From NCBI GenBank assembly GCA_009746045.1, contig RPFO01000231.1, forward strand, positions 2,221,900-2,285,899: a stretch of DNA of 64,000 nucleotides, read 5' to 3'. Positions 39,262 through 49,460 of the stretch are shown in pieces (within the stretch, counting starts at the first letter, position 1; the number at the start of each line of letters is the position of its first letter). The DNA comes from Mesostigma viride. Lineage: Eukaryota; Streptophyta; Mesostigmatophyceae; Mesostigmatales; Mesostigmataceae. The notes under the pieces were generated by a model. That model searched no databases. It had not been told where the DNA came from and was given only the letters and a program-made list of their open reading frames with translations. The position numbers were made by a program, and so were the translations under genes.

Positions 39262-39490
39262 GCCGCCGCGGGGTGGAGGATCGGGTTGCATCCACATCGG
39301 GGCGTGCGCACCCGTGACATCCGATCATGTGTCGCCCACGTGGGTGTCGCCCAGGACCCACGATGGGCCTGGACCCATCGTCTATGGATGGATGACCGGC
39401 AGATCGATCAGCTCGATGGACGGTCACATCACTGATCCCGGCCGATGACGGGACCCATCGTGGGTGTCGCCCACGTGGATGGCCATCTTT
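39262..39490. repeat. Virus-block interspersed repeat R3 at the right edge
   Basis: Contains GGGCGTGCGCACCCGTGAC, three GGTGTCGCCCA/GTGTCGCCCACGTGG copies and GATCGATCAGCTCGATGGAC. Related to R1 and R2. It closes the gene-dense block. Confidence 0.65.
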
Positions 39491-40030
39491 GGGAGGGACC
39501 CAGCGGGCTTGGGACCAGGGGGGGATATTTATTATTATCCGCCCTGGTGGTGCCGGGAGGATCCTGGATATTCTTAAAGATACTTATAGTAGCTTTAGAT
39601 ATTATTTTCCCTGGCAAAATACCCTCTCAAAGTTTGAAGTGCCAGAATACAGCCGGTGTCAAAACCTAACAGCCCCTGTCACCACCAAGGTGATGGGGGC
39701 TTTTTTACGTTAGGATCCACAGGGCGGAGCCTATTTCTACCCTGGTTATATGCCCAATATAAACCAGCCAATCAGATGGGGACACGTGGCACTCTGCCGG
39801 GTGTACAGGGGGGTAATAAATGTACTAACTTTATTCAGTTTATTTATATTATATCCCCACCCCCTGGAAATAACCAGGGTTGGGGGTATTCTCAGGGGTT
39901 GAGACGGGTTTCTGGCTGGGTCTCCCTCAGGTGCTGAGAAATGCAGCCCAGGTGTTAATAAATAGTATCCTGGGACCCTGTCAGGTGCTTCTGGGACCCT
40001 GAAAGGGGGTTGGATTAGGAAAAAGTTGCT
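39491..40030. other. Right flank of the viral block; no gene seen
   Basis: AT-rich and G-rich alternation with TTTATTATTATC and TAATAAATGTAC words. Holds the hairpin at 39665-39714. No coding sequence supported. Confidence 0.4.
39665..39714 (+). terminator. Strong hairpin followed by T6, terminator-like
   Basis: AGCCCCTGTCACC (39671-39683) pairs over 13 positions (two G-T) with GGTGATGGGGGCT (39689-39701) around a 5-nt loop, followed by a run of six T. CCTAAC and GTTAGG flank it as an outer inverted repeat. In a eukaryote this is more likely the end of a mobile element than a true bacterial terminator. Confidence 0.45.
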
Positions 40031-40034
40031 CAGT

Positions 40035-40590
40035 GGGAGGGGAACATGCGATGGAATGGATGGTGTATTAAGCTATCTAGGTCCTAGTTACAGGGTTGTG
40101 GGCACCGCGGCCCGAATCGCTATGAATGCCATACGCGGTCACACGCGGAGCCCCCACTGACTTGGGGGTGGTCTCCTTCATCACTACTTGCCATCTATCC
40201 TTGCGTACCATCTGCCGCGATATTACAGACAAACCAGGAGGCTGCCCGGGTGTGAGCGCCTAGGTCTAGGGTAGCACATGTCCATGCCCGGAGTCTATCT
40301 CGAAAAGTCCACGGGCGGCGGCCCGGCCGCGCGCGGCCTGGGGCACGCCAGGTGAGGACATATCGCCCAGGCTGGGCGGGCTTGGTGCCAGCTAGTCTAT
40401 CGGATGTGTCTACCTGATCTGTGCGGGCCAGGTGCCCGGCTAGGCCCAGGCGCCTGTGCCTAAGAATGTGGGAAACATAGGGCAAATCAGCGTACAAATC
40501 CTCATTATACTAATGTGCAAACCAAAGGGGATGTGAAGGGCCTTGCGCAGCATCTGGGTGACGGGGGCCATGGGCGGAAAGAAACTCGGC
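40035..40590 (-). pseudogene. LINE ORF2 3' fragment
   Basis: The minus strand reads SHILRHRRLGLAGHLARTDQ, PGRYVLTWRAPGRARPGRRP and WTFRDRLRAW, matching the RRLQFAGHLARTNQ region of the RT at 13.8-15.3 kb and the fragment at 19.95-20.56 kb. Confidence 0.75.
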
Positions 40591-41026
40591 ACCAAGGTTG
40601 GCGACAGCCTTGGTGGCCAGGTTTAATTAATTAATTGGTGGCCAGGTAGGAGGTGTGGGGGCAACACCTTGTGTTCGAGTATGCTGGGCCCCCAGCATGG
40701 TGATACAATTGCCATTTAACTAATTGATAATGATGTGCACTGAGCTTGAAGGTGTGGTATAGGCTGTCCGTGTAAAGCCCTAGCACACAAAAATGTACAA
40801 TCAATGTTTCTCTAGCTTGCTGGGAACGAAATCCAATGGACCAAAACCAAGAAATGTATTTGTTGAGCTTTACCCATTATATATATTAAAAATATAATTA
40901 CTTACAGCAGAGTGAAAGCACTCGATCAAACCAAAGCAAACGCCCAGCTATAAACCTATATACAGAGCCATGTCAAAGCTCTATACTACGATAAGATCGC
41001 CAATGGAAACGCCTAACGGGAGGAAC

Positions 41027-41464
41027 CTAATAGCCCTGCTGCACCGCAAAATCAGCCCGCGTACAGCGGAGCATGATGTTAGCCATGGCCCGAGTCAGCG
41101 CCACCGACAAGCGCTGACGCCAATATGACGTCCAGGTCCGCGCCGACCATGGGGCCCGCTGGCCCTCCAGGTCCAGCCGGTCCTCCCGGAGCCGGCAACA
41201 CTCCTTGAAGAAGGCGGAGGTCAGGGGCCCCATGGCCCCAAACTCCTCCAGGACAAAGGGCACCACACGATGGTGCCCGACGTCGCCGTAGGCCAGGAGC
41301 TTGGCCCGCTCCGCCCGGTCCGCCGTGTAACCTGCCGTGAGGGAGGCCCCAGCCACGTGGCTAAGAGCCAAGGGCCGCGCCACCGAAACGTCAATAAGCA
41401 GATGCCGGCCACCCCCCTCAAAGTCCAGCACCACGATGTCAGGCCGGTGGATATATAGGCCCAT
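41027..41464 (-). pseudogene. Retrotransposon C-terminal nuclease-like domain
   Basis: 145-codon open frame: HRPDIVVLDFEGGGRHLLID, VSVARPLALSHVAGA, VVPFVLEEFGAMGPLTSAFF and RQRLSVALTRAMANIMLRC. PDIVVxD followed 11-12 residues later by LLIDVSV resembles a PD-(D/E)xK-type nuclease core with the last Lys replaced. The domain recurs at the C-terminus of algal retroelements. Upstream RT is absent here, so it is a fragment. Confidence 0.6.
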
Positions 41465-41800
41465 TTTATATATGACGCGTGGACGGGCTCAAAGGGGACC
41501 GACCTGCCGTAGGTAGCGTAAGACTAGCCGCTTGTCACGAGGGTACTGCACCGGCCGGCCCTTTTTGTGCCAAGGCTGAGTTTGGTTCCATGCAGAGTGC
41601 AGGCGTAGGTAGCTTCTAACATACGTCACTAGACCTTGTACCTGCGCCAGCCACCAGGCGTGGCGCAACTGTGATGGGCAGTCAGTACACCTTGTACCTG
41701 CGCCACCCGGCAGGCCTGCGTGGCGCAATGTGAATGATTGTCAGTACTTACTTAGAGTGGTGTAGGGCACGTAGGGAGGCCTCTTTTCAGCTCCCACCCA
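41465..41800 (-). pseudogene. LINE C-terminal fragment, copy of 18880-19265
   Basis: Minus frame reads MRHAGLPGGAGTRCTDCPSQ, LRHAWWLAQVQGLVTYVRSY. Almost identical to the 18.9-kb segment, with small indels. Continues directly from the nuclease-like fragment. Confidence 0.7.
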
Positions 41801-42024
41801 CCCACCCACGCTGCTAAGAGGGGCAACACCTTGTGTTCGAGTATGCTGGGCCCCCAGCATGGTGCTACAATAACCACTTGATAATGATGTGCACTGAGTT
41901 TGAAGGTGTGGTATAGTAGGCTGTCCATATAAAGCCCTAGCACACAAAAATGTACAATAAATGTTTCTCTTGGTGGGAAGGAACTCCAATGGACCAAAAA
42001 CATGAAATGTATACTGTATCAAAT

Positions 42025-42190
42025 TTAACTATCTGTATGAATTATAACATATCTCCGTGGGGAGCATATGTAACACATATCCCTGAGAAGCCTGGGCATA
42101 TGGTTTTTACTACATCCTAGGCTACACTACCTGCAGGTGGGGGATGTCAACAGCCACCTACTCTGGGTGCACGAGGTGCACCTGCACCAC
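42025..42190 (+). repeat. Interspersed repeat family C
   Basis: TAACATATCTCCGTGGGGAG, CATATGTAACACATATCCC and TGAGAAGCC recur at 45350-45480 (+), inverted at 51300-51490, and in part at 62318-62350. Ends near CACCATGATTAATTAATTAG, again a TTAA-rich tail. Confidence 0.8.
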
Positions 42191-42194
42191 CATG

Positions 42195-42770
42195 ATTAAT
42201 TAATTAGTTAATATAGAGACGTGACTGCATGCGTCACGTGAGCATAAGTCCTCAGTGCATGCATGGGAGGGGAACATGGGATGGAATGGAGGATGTAAGC
42301 TAACTATAGGTCCTAGTTACAGGGTTGTGCATTACAATGGGGCACCACGGCCCGAATCGCTATGAATGCACCATAGATAGGCGGTCACACGCGGATGAGC
42401 CCCCACAGACTTGGGGGTGGTCTCCTTCATCACTACTTGCCATCTATTCTTGCGTACCATCTGCATCCATATTACAGACAAACCAGGAGGCTGCCCGGCC
42501 GGGTGTGACGGCCCGTCTCGTCTAGGGTAGCACATGTTTATGCCTAGTCTATCACGGAAAGTCCACGGGTGCCGGTCGGCCCTGCCGCGCGCGGCCTGCC
42601 CATGCAGGGCACGCCAGGATGTATCATACCTGAAAGGTCTGGCATGGGGTAAAAACTGCTCCACCCCCGCTCGCACCTCCCTGCTCTTTTGTCGGCGCGC
42701 ACGGCGCACCCCCCTAGTCCTTGCCACGTACCTTCAATGCTCGCACACTACAGCCACGTTGAGATTAATT
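42195..42770 (-). mobile_element. LINE 3' end (3' terminus plus ORF2 remnant)
   Basis: LINE 3' terminus (GCGTCACGTGAGCATAAGTC) at 42195-42260 and ORF2 remnant (WTFRDRLGINMCYPR on the minus strand) to about 42.73 kb. Confidence 0.65.
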
Positions 42771-42784
42771 AATGTATTATAATG

Positions 42785-43720
42785 TATTATAATGTATAAT
42801 TAATGTAGACGTGACTGTGTCACGTGAAGCATAAGTCCTCATGTGGGAGGGGAACATGTGATGGAATGGATTAATTAATTAACTAAAAATACACGTGACT
42901 GCATGGGATGGAATGGATGATGCTAGCTACTATCTAGTTCCTAGTTACAGGGTTGTGGCCTTGTGGGCACCACGGCCCGAATCGCTATGAATGCCAAACT
43001 GGGTCACACGCGGAGCCTCCGCAGACTTGGTGGTCTCCTTCATCACTACTTGCCATCTATCCTTGCGAACCATCTGCCTCCATTAAGGCCCCATTAATAG
43101 ACACGTGACTGCATCACGTGAGCATAATAATACTGCGCTGGTTGTCTCCTTGATAAGTCCTCAGTGGGAGGGGAACATCAGTGGGATGGAATGGATTATG
43201 TAAGCTATCTAGGTCCTAGTTACAGGGTTGTGGGCACCACGGCCTTGATTGCTATGAATGCCATACGCGGTCACACGCGGATCTACCTCCATACTACAGA
43301 CCAGGAGCTAGGCTGCCCGGGTGTGAGCCCGTCTCGCCTAGGCGGGTATAGCACATGTCCGGCATGCCTAGCCTATCACGGAAAGTCCACGGGTGGTGGC
43401 CCTGCCGTGAGCAGCCTGCATGGGTCACCGCACGCCAGGTGAGGTCAGAACGTCCGGACTGGGCGGGCTTGGTGCCCGCTGAGCTATCCATAGTGTCTAC
43501 CTGATCGATCTGTACGTGCGGGCTATAGGTGCCCGGCTATGCCCAGGCGCCTGACAGTGCCTAAGAATGTGGGAAACATAGTAGGGCAAATCAGCGTACA
43601 AACAAATCCTCCCTGCTAACGTGCAAACCAAAGGGGATATTAAGGGCTGGCAGTGCGCAGCATCTTGGCCGTGACGGTGCCGTCGAGTCACTTCTCCATG
43701 CAGCTCCTGCGTCAGTGTCC
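42785..43720 (-). mobile_element. Nested LINE 3' ends
   Basis: Further copies of the 3' terminus at about 42805, 42885 and 43098, interleaved with ORF2 C-terminal fragments (DSSAGTKPAQSGRSDLTWRA, VSHILRHC) on the minus strand. A short foreign piece (AATACTGCGCTGGTTGTCTC) splits one terminus near 43130. Confidence 0.6.
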
Positions 43721-43799
43721 AGGTCTAGGTGCCGTAGGTCAGGATCGTCAGAATGACGACCTGGAAGAGGTCACGCTTGACGATCCGGGGTAGGGCAGG

Positions 43800-45362
43800 G
43801 TTGCTCCACCAACGGCGGTGGTCATGGAGTTGCGCCCACGCCATGCCGATCCGTGTCGTCATGCAGGTCATCCTCGCAGTCGGGAAGCCAACTGCTGAGC
43901 AACTTGAAGCGGCCTGAAGTAGGGCAATTGACCTCAGTGTCGTCTAAGAGGCGGAGTGGGGGCGGGGGCCCGGCCAGGCCGAGATCGCCAGGGCCTCCGT
44001 TTTGGGGCTGATTTCTAGACCAACAGCCCGAGCCTAGAGCGCCAGGCCGGCAGTCCAGCCAAAGTTGCCAGGGCAGTCTGATTCCAGCTTCTCGATGAGC
44101 GTTCACGATGTCGTCGGCATAAATGAGGTCAGCTAGTAAAGTCTGTTTGTTGGTCAGCCCCCCTTGAATCCCCAAGCTCATTCGTGATCACTAGCCCAGG
44201 GGCACGGCCAGCCAGCAGAGCAAAGTGGGCACGTGCCTGCATGCATGGCGCATAACATAATCCACTGACAATAATAAACAGGTACGGCGACAGGACGCAA
44301 ACCTGCCAGACGCCGGTCTGCAGTGGACATGGCGGGGTAAAGCCCGGTGTTGAGTGCGCACCGAAGTGGCCGATCGAGTCACCCCTCATACACTGAGTCA
44401 TGGCAGCGTGCGGATCGATGACGGTATAATTGATCAGGGGAGTACGTGGGGACGCGCGCGAGCGCGAGCATGCAAGGACAGCCCATATAGAGGCTCTGGG
44501 CCCAGGGGACAGAATCATCTTGATGAAGTCGACGAAGATCAGGATATGGCGGGAAACTCACCACCAGGTTGCAGGAGAGCGATTTCCTCGAAGAGACGGC
44601 GCGCGACGAAGATGGCCATGATGTCAGTGTTGTGCCCAGGATGAACGCCCATTTGACTCTTCCCAAGGTGACGGTCGAGAGCAGAACGAAGGCGGTTGAG
44701 GATGATTCATGGGCATGAACAACTTGAGTGCGGCGCTCTGGATGCCTGAGACTGTCAGTCTCCTCGGTAGCTGGCAGGGTCGTCAGGGGAACCTTTGTTT
44801 TTGTACAGCATAATATGGTAGCGCTGTGCTGCCGGCCACTCAGGAATGGACGCGGCGCGTCGGCAAGCAGGATCCGGTTGCAGACGTCAAGCAGGAACCC
44901 CGTTAGCGCCGTCAGTTTGATTGACCGGGGCGGGGAGCTGGTCAGGTCCAACGGCGCCCGGCGTAGAAGCAGAGTAGCTTGGCGGCGGTGCTCAGCTCGA
45001 TCTCGGTGAACGGCGGTAGCTCGTTGGCGTCGGCCAGGAGTTCCGCCAGGGGCGGGTACGTGTATAGTCCTGCTCAGCGGCGGGCCAGGCAGCGTGGGCG
45101 GCCCAGGGACGCCCGCAGGCGGGCGGCCACCAGAGGCCGGCCAAGCAGCCGGGCGGAGGCGGCGGGCGGGGCGGCGAGCAGTCGGGACTGGGAGGCCACT
45201 GGTCAAGCTGCTGCTGCGGTGAGCCAGAGAGCGTCTGCGGCGCCGGCTGCGCGCTGCCGGCTGGCCGTTGGGCGTGGCGCAGGCGGATCCAGGCGTACTT
45301 GCCGTGCTGGTCCTTGAGCTTGAATTGACTTGAATTGAATTGATCAAATTGAATCCGAACAT
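43800..45362 (-). pseudogene. LINE reverse transcriptase, frameshifted
   Basis: On the minus strand, in mixed frames: upstream linker (SARSRRRRRSLAHR), RT text ending near MILSPGPRASIWAVLACSRS, then VLSPYLFIIVSGLCYA and LLADLIYADDIVNAHREAGI (YADD), then LLSSWLPDCEDDLHDDTDR. Several frame changes and stops make it inactive. Same family as 13.8-15.3 kb. Confidence 0.75.
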
Positions 45363-45480
45363 AACTCCGTTGGGAGTATATCACATATTGGTAGCACATA
45401 TCCCTGAGAAGCCGGGTATATGGCTTTTAATACACTCTGGGCTACTTCCTGCAAGGGTAGGGTGTAAACTACACCTGCTC
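45350..45480 (+). repeat. Family C repeat copy
   Basis: ATAACTCCGTTGGGAGTAT, GTAGCACATATCCCTGAGAA and GCCGGGTATATGGC match the 42.03-kb copy. The following 45.5-45.98 kb holds no recognisable gene. Confidence 0.75.
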
Positions 45481-45983
45481 TGGGTGAAAAAGTGCACCTG
45501 CACGCCATGCACTATGACTATCCTAGCGCCTACCGAAAGGCGTGGGCATAGGGGGGGGAGATCATCATGGCTATACGAAGGCGAGCTATAGGGCATCATG
45601 CATTGGCTAGCTTCTCAGCAGAGAGTACTAACTCCCTGCATGGGCAAAGCATAACTAAATAAAGCTAGGCATCATCTGGTGTGTGGCACATCATAGGCAC
45701 ACATGCACATGACTAAATAATGCTCATGCATCAGCTGGTATTTAATTAATGCCTGTAGTAGGCGTACATGTACAAGGCCACGGTGGCTAGGCCTGACTAT
45801 TCTACACTACTACTGCTGTATTCCCCTAAGCTGGGGCGTCTGGAGTCGCTGGGGCCGCGGGGGTCGCGTGCCAGGGCTTGTTGTGGCCGACGTAGATATG
45901 GCCGCCCCCTTCCAGTACACCGGCTTCCCCGCCGTGGTCTGCCGGAGCTGGAGGTAGGTCGGCCATAGCTCCCGTCGCCGTTG

Positions 45984-46673
45984 TTACTGCGCCAGGGTCA
46001 AGTCATGGTCCAGGGTGAAGTGAGTCTTCTCGAGCCGCTTGCGGCGTCTGAGAAAAGAAATCTTGTCCGCCGGATTCTTGAAGGTGAGAAGAAGCGGGGG
46101 AGCCCCTGCCTTACCCCGCGCGCGGGGAACTGAAGGCGGTGGGCGCCGGACCAGCTTGATCTCACCAAGATCACGACCCATGCGACCAAGGATTTCTCTC
46201 TCAAACGCCTGGGCAAGCTTCTCGGAATTCTCACCTTCCTCCATGTCGAAGTTCTCGACGATGACGGGCTGCGCTTGGCGAGCCCGGCCTCCTCGCAGAG
46301 GTCGAGCATCTGCTGCTGGAGCTGTGCTGCGACAGCGGAGGTGGTGGAGGCCGGTGGTGTGATGCTCAGTAAGCATGTCCGCCCAGGTCTGAGTGGGAGG
46401 AGCAGCGCCAGCCGGGCCAGCGGGGGCTGGCTTGGCGGCAATCGGTCCTTCATCGCCTGGGCGGTGATGCCTGCGGTGTTTTGTTTGCAGGCACGCGATG
46501 GCGATGGCGGAGTCCTTGAGGCGCTGGTCGATGTCGCGGAGCTGGGCGGTGATGGCGTCGGAGGAGGGGGTGGTGGCGGTGGAGGCCGGAGGCAAGGAGG
46601 GTGGAGGTGGCGGTGGAGATGGTGGAGAGGAGGGGGAGCTCGGCAGCCAGCGTGCTGCCCATGGCCGCCACAT
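45984..46673 (-). pseudogene. LINE ORF1-like protein
   Basis: A 229-codon frame. A Pro/Ser-rich start precedes a helical segment (AITAQLRDIDQRLKDSAIAI). VIVENFDMEEGENSEKLAQA, FEREILGRMGRDLGEIKLVR and LLTFKNPADKISFLRRRKRL follow. The order (coiled coil, then an RNA-binding-like fold ending in a basic helix) matches non-LTR ORF1 proteins. VIVENFD reappears at the very end of the window (63.95-64.0 kb). Confidence 0.65.
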
Positions 46674-46799
46674 CTGCAGCGAGGGGGCTTGGGCGAGGGC
46701 CTACGCTCCTTGTTATGCCATGCTCACATGGGTCTTATTGCACCCACAGATTGCCGGATCGTTAGCGTGTCGATCCGTTTAGTAGCTAGCGCGCCCGAG

Positions 46800-46935
46800 T
46801 GCAGCTGTGGCATGCCTTAGTTAGGCATGAAGGAGACTGGGGGTCTCTGCCCTTTCTCCTGTTGTGCACACACAGGGATTAAAAGCACTTCCGGGTGCTC
46901 CGTGACTCCCCAACGGGAGCACGTGTTTAATTAAT
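46800..46935 (+). repeat. Interspersed repeat family B copy
   Basis: GGGGTCTCTGCCCTTTCTCC, AGCACTTCCGGGTGCTCCGT, GACTCCCCAACGGGAGCAC and TTTAATTAATT. The GTGCTCC...GGGAGCAC stem precedes a TTAA tail, as in other copies. Confidence 0.8.
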
Positions 46936-46939
46936 TGGG

Positions 46940-47389
46940 CGAGGGGTCCCTTGAGCTTGGGCGAGGTATTGGCGGACATGGAGGTTCTCCTGCTCCTTGG
47001 TCGCCTGCCGGATGCCGCCGAGTGGTATTCGTCTCTGAGGCGGGTGTACTAGCGAGCGGGGTCGCGGTTGTCGCGCAGGGCTTCAATGCCGGGCCTGGAT
47101 GACGGCGGGGAGCCGGTGCAGGCTGGTGAAGCGGGGCGGGCGGCCGGGGGGCAGCAGGGTCCCTGCCGCAGGCAGCTTGCCAGCGAGGTGCCGATCGAAG
47201 GGCCGATGCCGGGCCGCGGCAGCGGGCAGCCGGGCGTGGCTGGCCAGGATGTCCAGCTCGTCGACAAACTCCTCTGCCGCGCACTTGTGGGTTAAGGCCT
47301 CCAGAGCTTCGTCAGATTTCTCAAGCAACTGCAGTGTGCGCAAATCAGTTGCATGGTGCCATGTGCTTATAAAAGTGCGAGCTATAGGG
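46940..47389 (-). pseudogene. LINE ORF2 segment between endonuclease and RT
   Basis: Minus frame: HHATDLRTLQLLEKSDEALE, LTHKCAAEEFVDELDILASH and HLAGKLPAAGTLLPP. The last part matches 58.0-58.1 kb (LAGKLPAAGTLLHA). Upstream it continues after the palindromic element at 47395-48537. Confidence 0.65.
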
Positions 47390-47394
47390 GAATC

Positions 47395-48537
47395 AGTTAA
47401 GTAATGCAATACGCATTACTTTTGCATACTTGCAAGTATGCAAAAGTAATGCGTATTGCATTACTTAACTAAAATTGGGCCGCGTGGGGAAATCCGGCGT
47501 TCCGCACACACCGCTCGTTACCGAGGTGACTCGATTAATTACGACTCGGCTATTCCTATAAGATTGGCGTTCGCTCCTGGGGTACCGGGTTCGAATCCTC
47601 TCGGAGGCACGGAAATATTTGCGGCGGGTAGGCCTGGGAGGCCGAGTCGAAATATTTGTGGATTTCTATGTTTGGCGGAGGCCGGGTAGGCCAAGTCGAA
47701 ATAGGAATTACGGCGCGAGGCTGGGAATAGCCGAGTCGTAATTAATCGAGTCACCTCGGTAACGAGCGGTGTGTGCGGAACGCCGGATTTCCCCACGCGG
47801 CCCAATTTTAGTTAAGTAATGCAATACGCATTACTTTTGCATACTTGCAAGTATGCAAAAGTAATGCGTATTGCATTACTTAACTAAGATTGGCGTTCGC
47901 TCCTGGGGTACCGGGTTCGAATCCTCTCGGAGGCACGGAAATATTTGCGGCGGGTAGGCCTGGGAGGCCGAGTCGAAATATTTGTGGATTTCTATGTTTG
48001 GCGGAGGCCGGGTAGGCCAAGTCGAAATAGGAATTACGGCGCGAGGCTGGGAATAGCCGAGTCGTAATTAATCGAGTCACCTCGGTAACGAGCGGTGTGT
48101 GCGGAACGCCGGATTTCCCCACGCGGCCCAATTTTAGTTAAGTAATGCAATACGCATTACTTTTGCATACTTGCAAGTATGCAAAAGTAATGCGTATTGC
48201 ATTACTTAACTAAGATTGGCGTTCGCTCCTGGGGTACCGGGTTCGAATCCTCTCGGAGGCACGGAAATATTTGCGGCGGGTAGGCCTGGGAGGCCGAGTC
48301 GAAATATTTGTGGATTTCTATGTTTGGCGGAGGCCGGGTAGGCCAAGTCGAAATAGGAATTACGGCGCGAGGCTGGGAATAGCCGAGTCGTAATTAATCG
48401 AGTCACCTCGGTAACGAGCGGTGTGTGCGGAACGCCGGATTTCCCCACGCGGCCCAATTTTAGTTAAGTAATGCAATACGCATTACTTTTGCATACTTGC
48501 AAGTATGCAAAAGTAATGCGTATTGCATTACTTAACT
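47395..48537. mobile_element. Inverted-repeat DNA element with 162-bp TIRs, partly tandemised
   Basis: The full unit is 47395-47885 (491 bp). Left arm 47395-47556 is the exact reverse complement of 47724-47885. Each arm begins with a perfect 76-bp palindrome (AGTTAAGTAATGCAATACGC...). Two extra 326-bp units follow, so the palindrome stands at 47395, 47810, 48136 and 48462. GAATC flanks both sides (47390-47394, 48538-48542). The empty site is present at 48908: GAGCTAGGGGAATCGCAGGC. No transposase is encoded, so it is non-autonomous. Superfamily undetermined. Confidence 0.85.
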
Positions 48538-48542
48538 GAATC

Positions 48543-49123
48543 GCAGGCGGATGTGGGCGGTGACGATGCGGCGATGATCTGAGCGCACCAGGGAAATCAC
48601 GTGCGAGCGAGCAGGCTCTCGTACAGATCCTTGATGACGCTTGTTCACTACAACATAGTCAAGGCAGCGTTCAGTGCCAGTTGGCGAGGTGTGTGTGACC
48701 AGAGCATCATGACTATATGCGGAAAGCGGGTGTTGACAGTCAAGGCCGTGGCTGGCCAGGTCCGATGTCCAGCTCGTCGACAAACTCCTCTGGGCACCGC
48801 GCACTTGTGGGTTAAGGCCTCCAGAGCTTCGTCAGATTTCTCAAGCAACTGCAGTGTGCGCAAATCAGTTGCATGGTGCCATGTGCTTATAAAAGTGCGA
48901 GCTAGGGGAATCGCAGGCGGATGTGGGCGGTGACGATGCGGCGATGATCTGAGCGCACCAGGGAAATCACGTGCGAGCGAGCAGGCTCTCGTACAGATCC
49001 TTGATGAAGCTTGTTCACTACAACATAGTCAAGGCAGCGTTCAGTGCCAGTTGGCGAGGTGTGTGTGACCAGAGCATCATGACTATATGCGGAAAGCGGG
49101 TGTTGACAGTCACCAAATCGCAT
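48543..49123 (-). pseudogene. LINE APE-endonuclease fragment, duplicated
   Basis: The minus strand reads HDALVTHTSPTGTERCLDYV, VVNK and SLVRSDHRRIVTAHIRLRF. LDYVVVNK followed by SDHRxIV is the C-terminal signature of APE/EEP endonucleases of non-LTR elements. The segment 48541-48755 is repeated almost exactly at 48908-49115, linked by ORF2 linker text (48780-48900). Confidence 0.8.
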
Positions 49124-49460
49124 GTCGTAAGCAAATCAGCAAAACATTCTGCTGAGATGCCATGCCCTAGCTATTGCCAAGCCACAATCATCTTCCGCCC
49201 CATGGCAGGCCTTTTAGGTATGATACATCATGGTGGTCTGCACACAGCCCTTTACTTGAGGGAGCTTTTCTACCAGCTATGTAAGGTAGCTTCGACTCGA
49301 TGATGTGGCTGACGGCGGAGCTCAGATCTTTTGCGTCTGATGAGCCCAAAATTCGGTCAGATCACTTGCATTTGATGCGCCTTTTTAAGACGCAACTGCC
49401 AGTATAATCGGTTACGGCTAAAACGCAGTATTGACAACGTTATGCACGTGACAAGCAGCT

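Noticed and set aside
47562-47625. tRNA-like B box (GGTTCGAATCC) in the palindromic element
   Set aside because: No matching acceptor or D arm, and the T stem pairs poorly; at most a chance B box or a distant tRNA-derived scrap.
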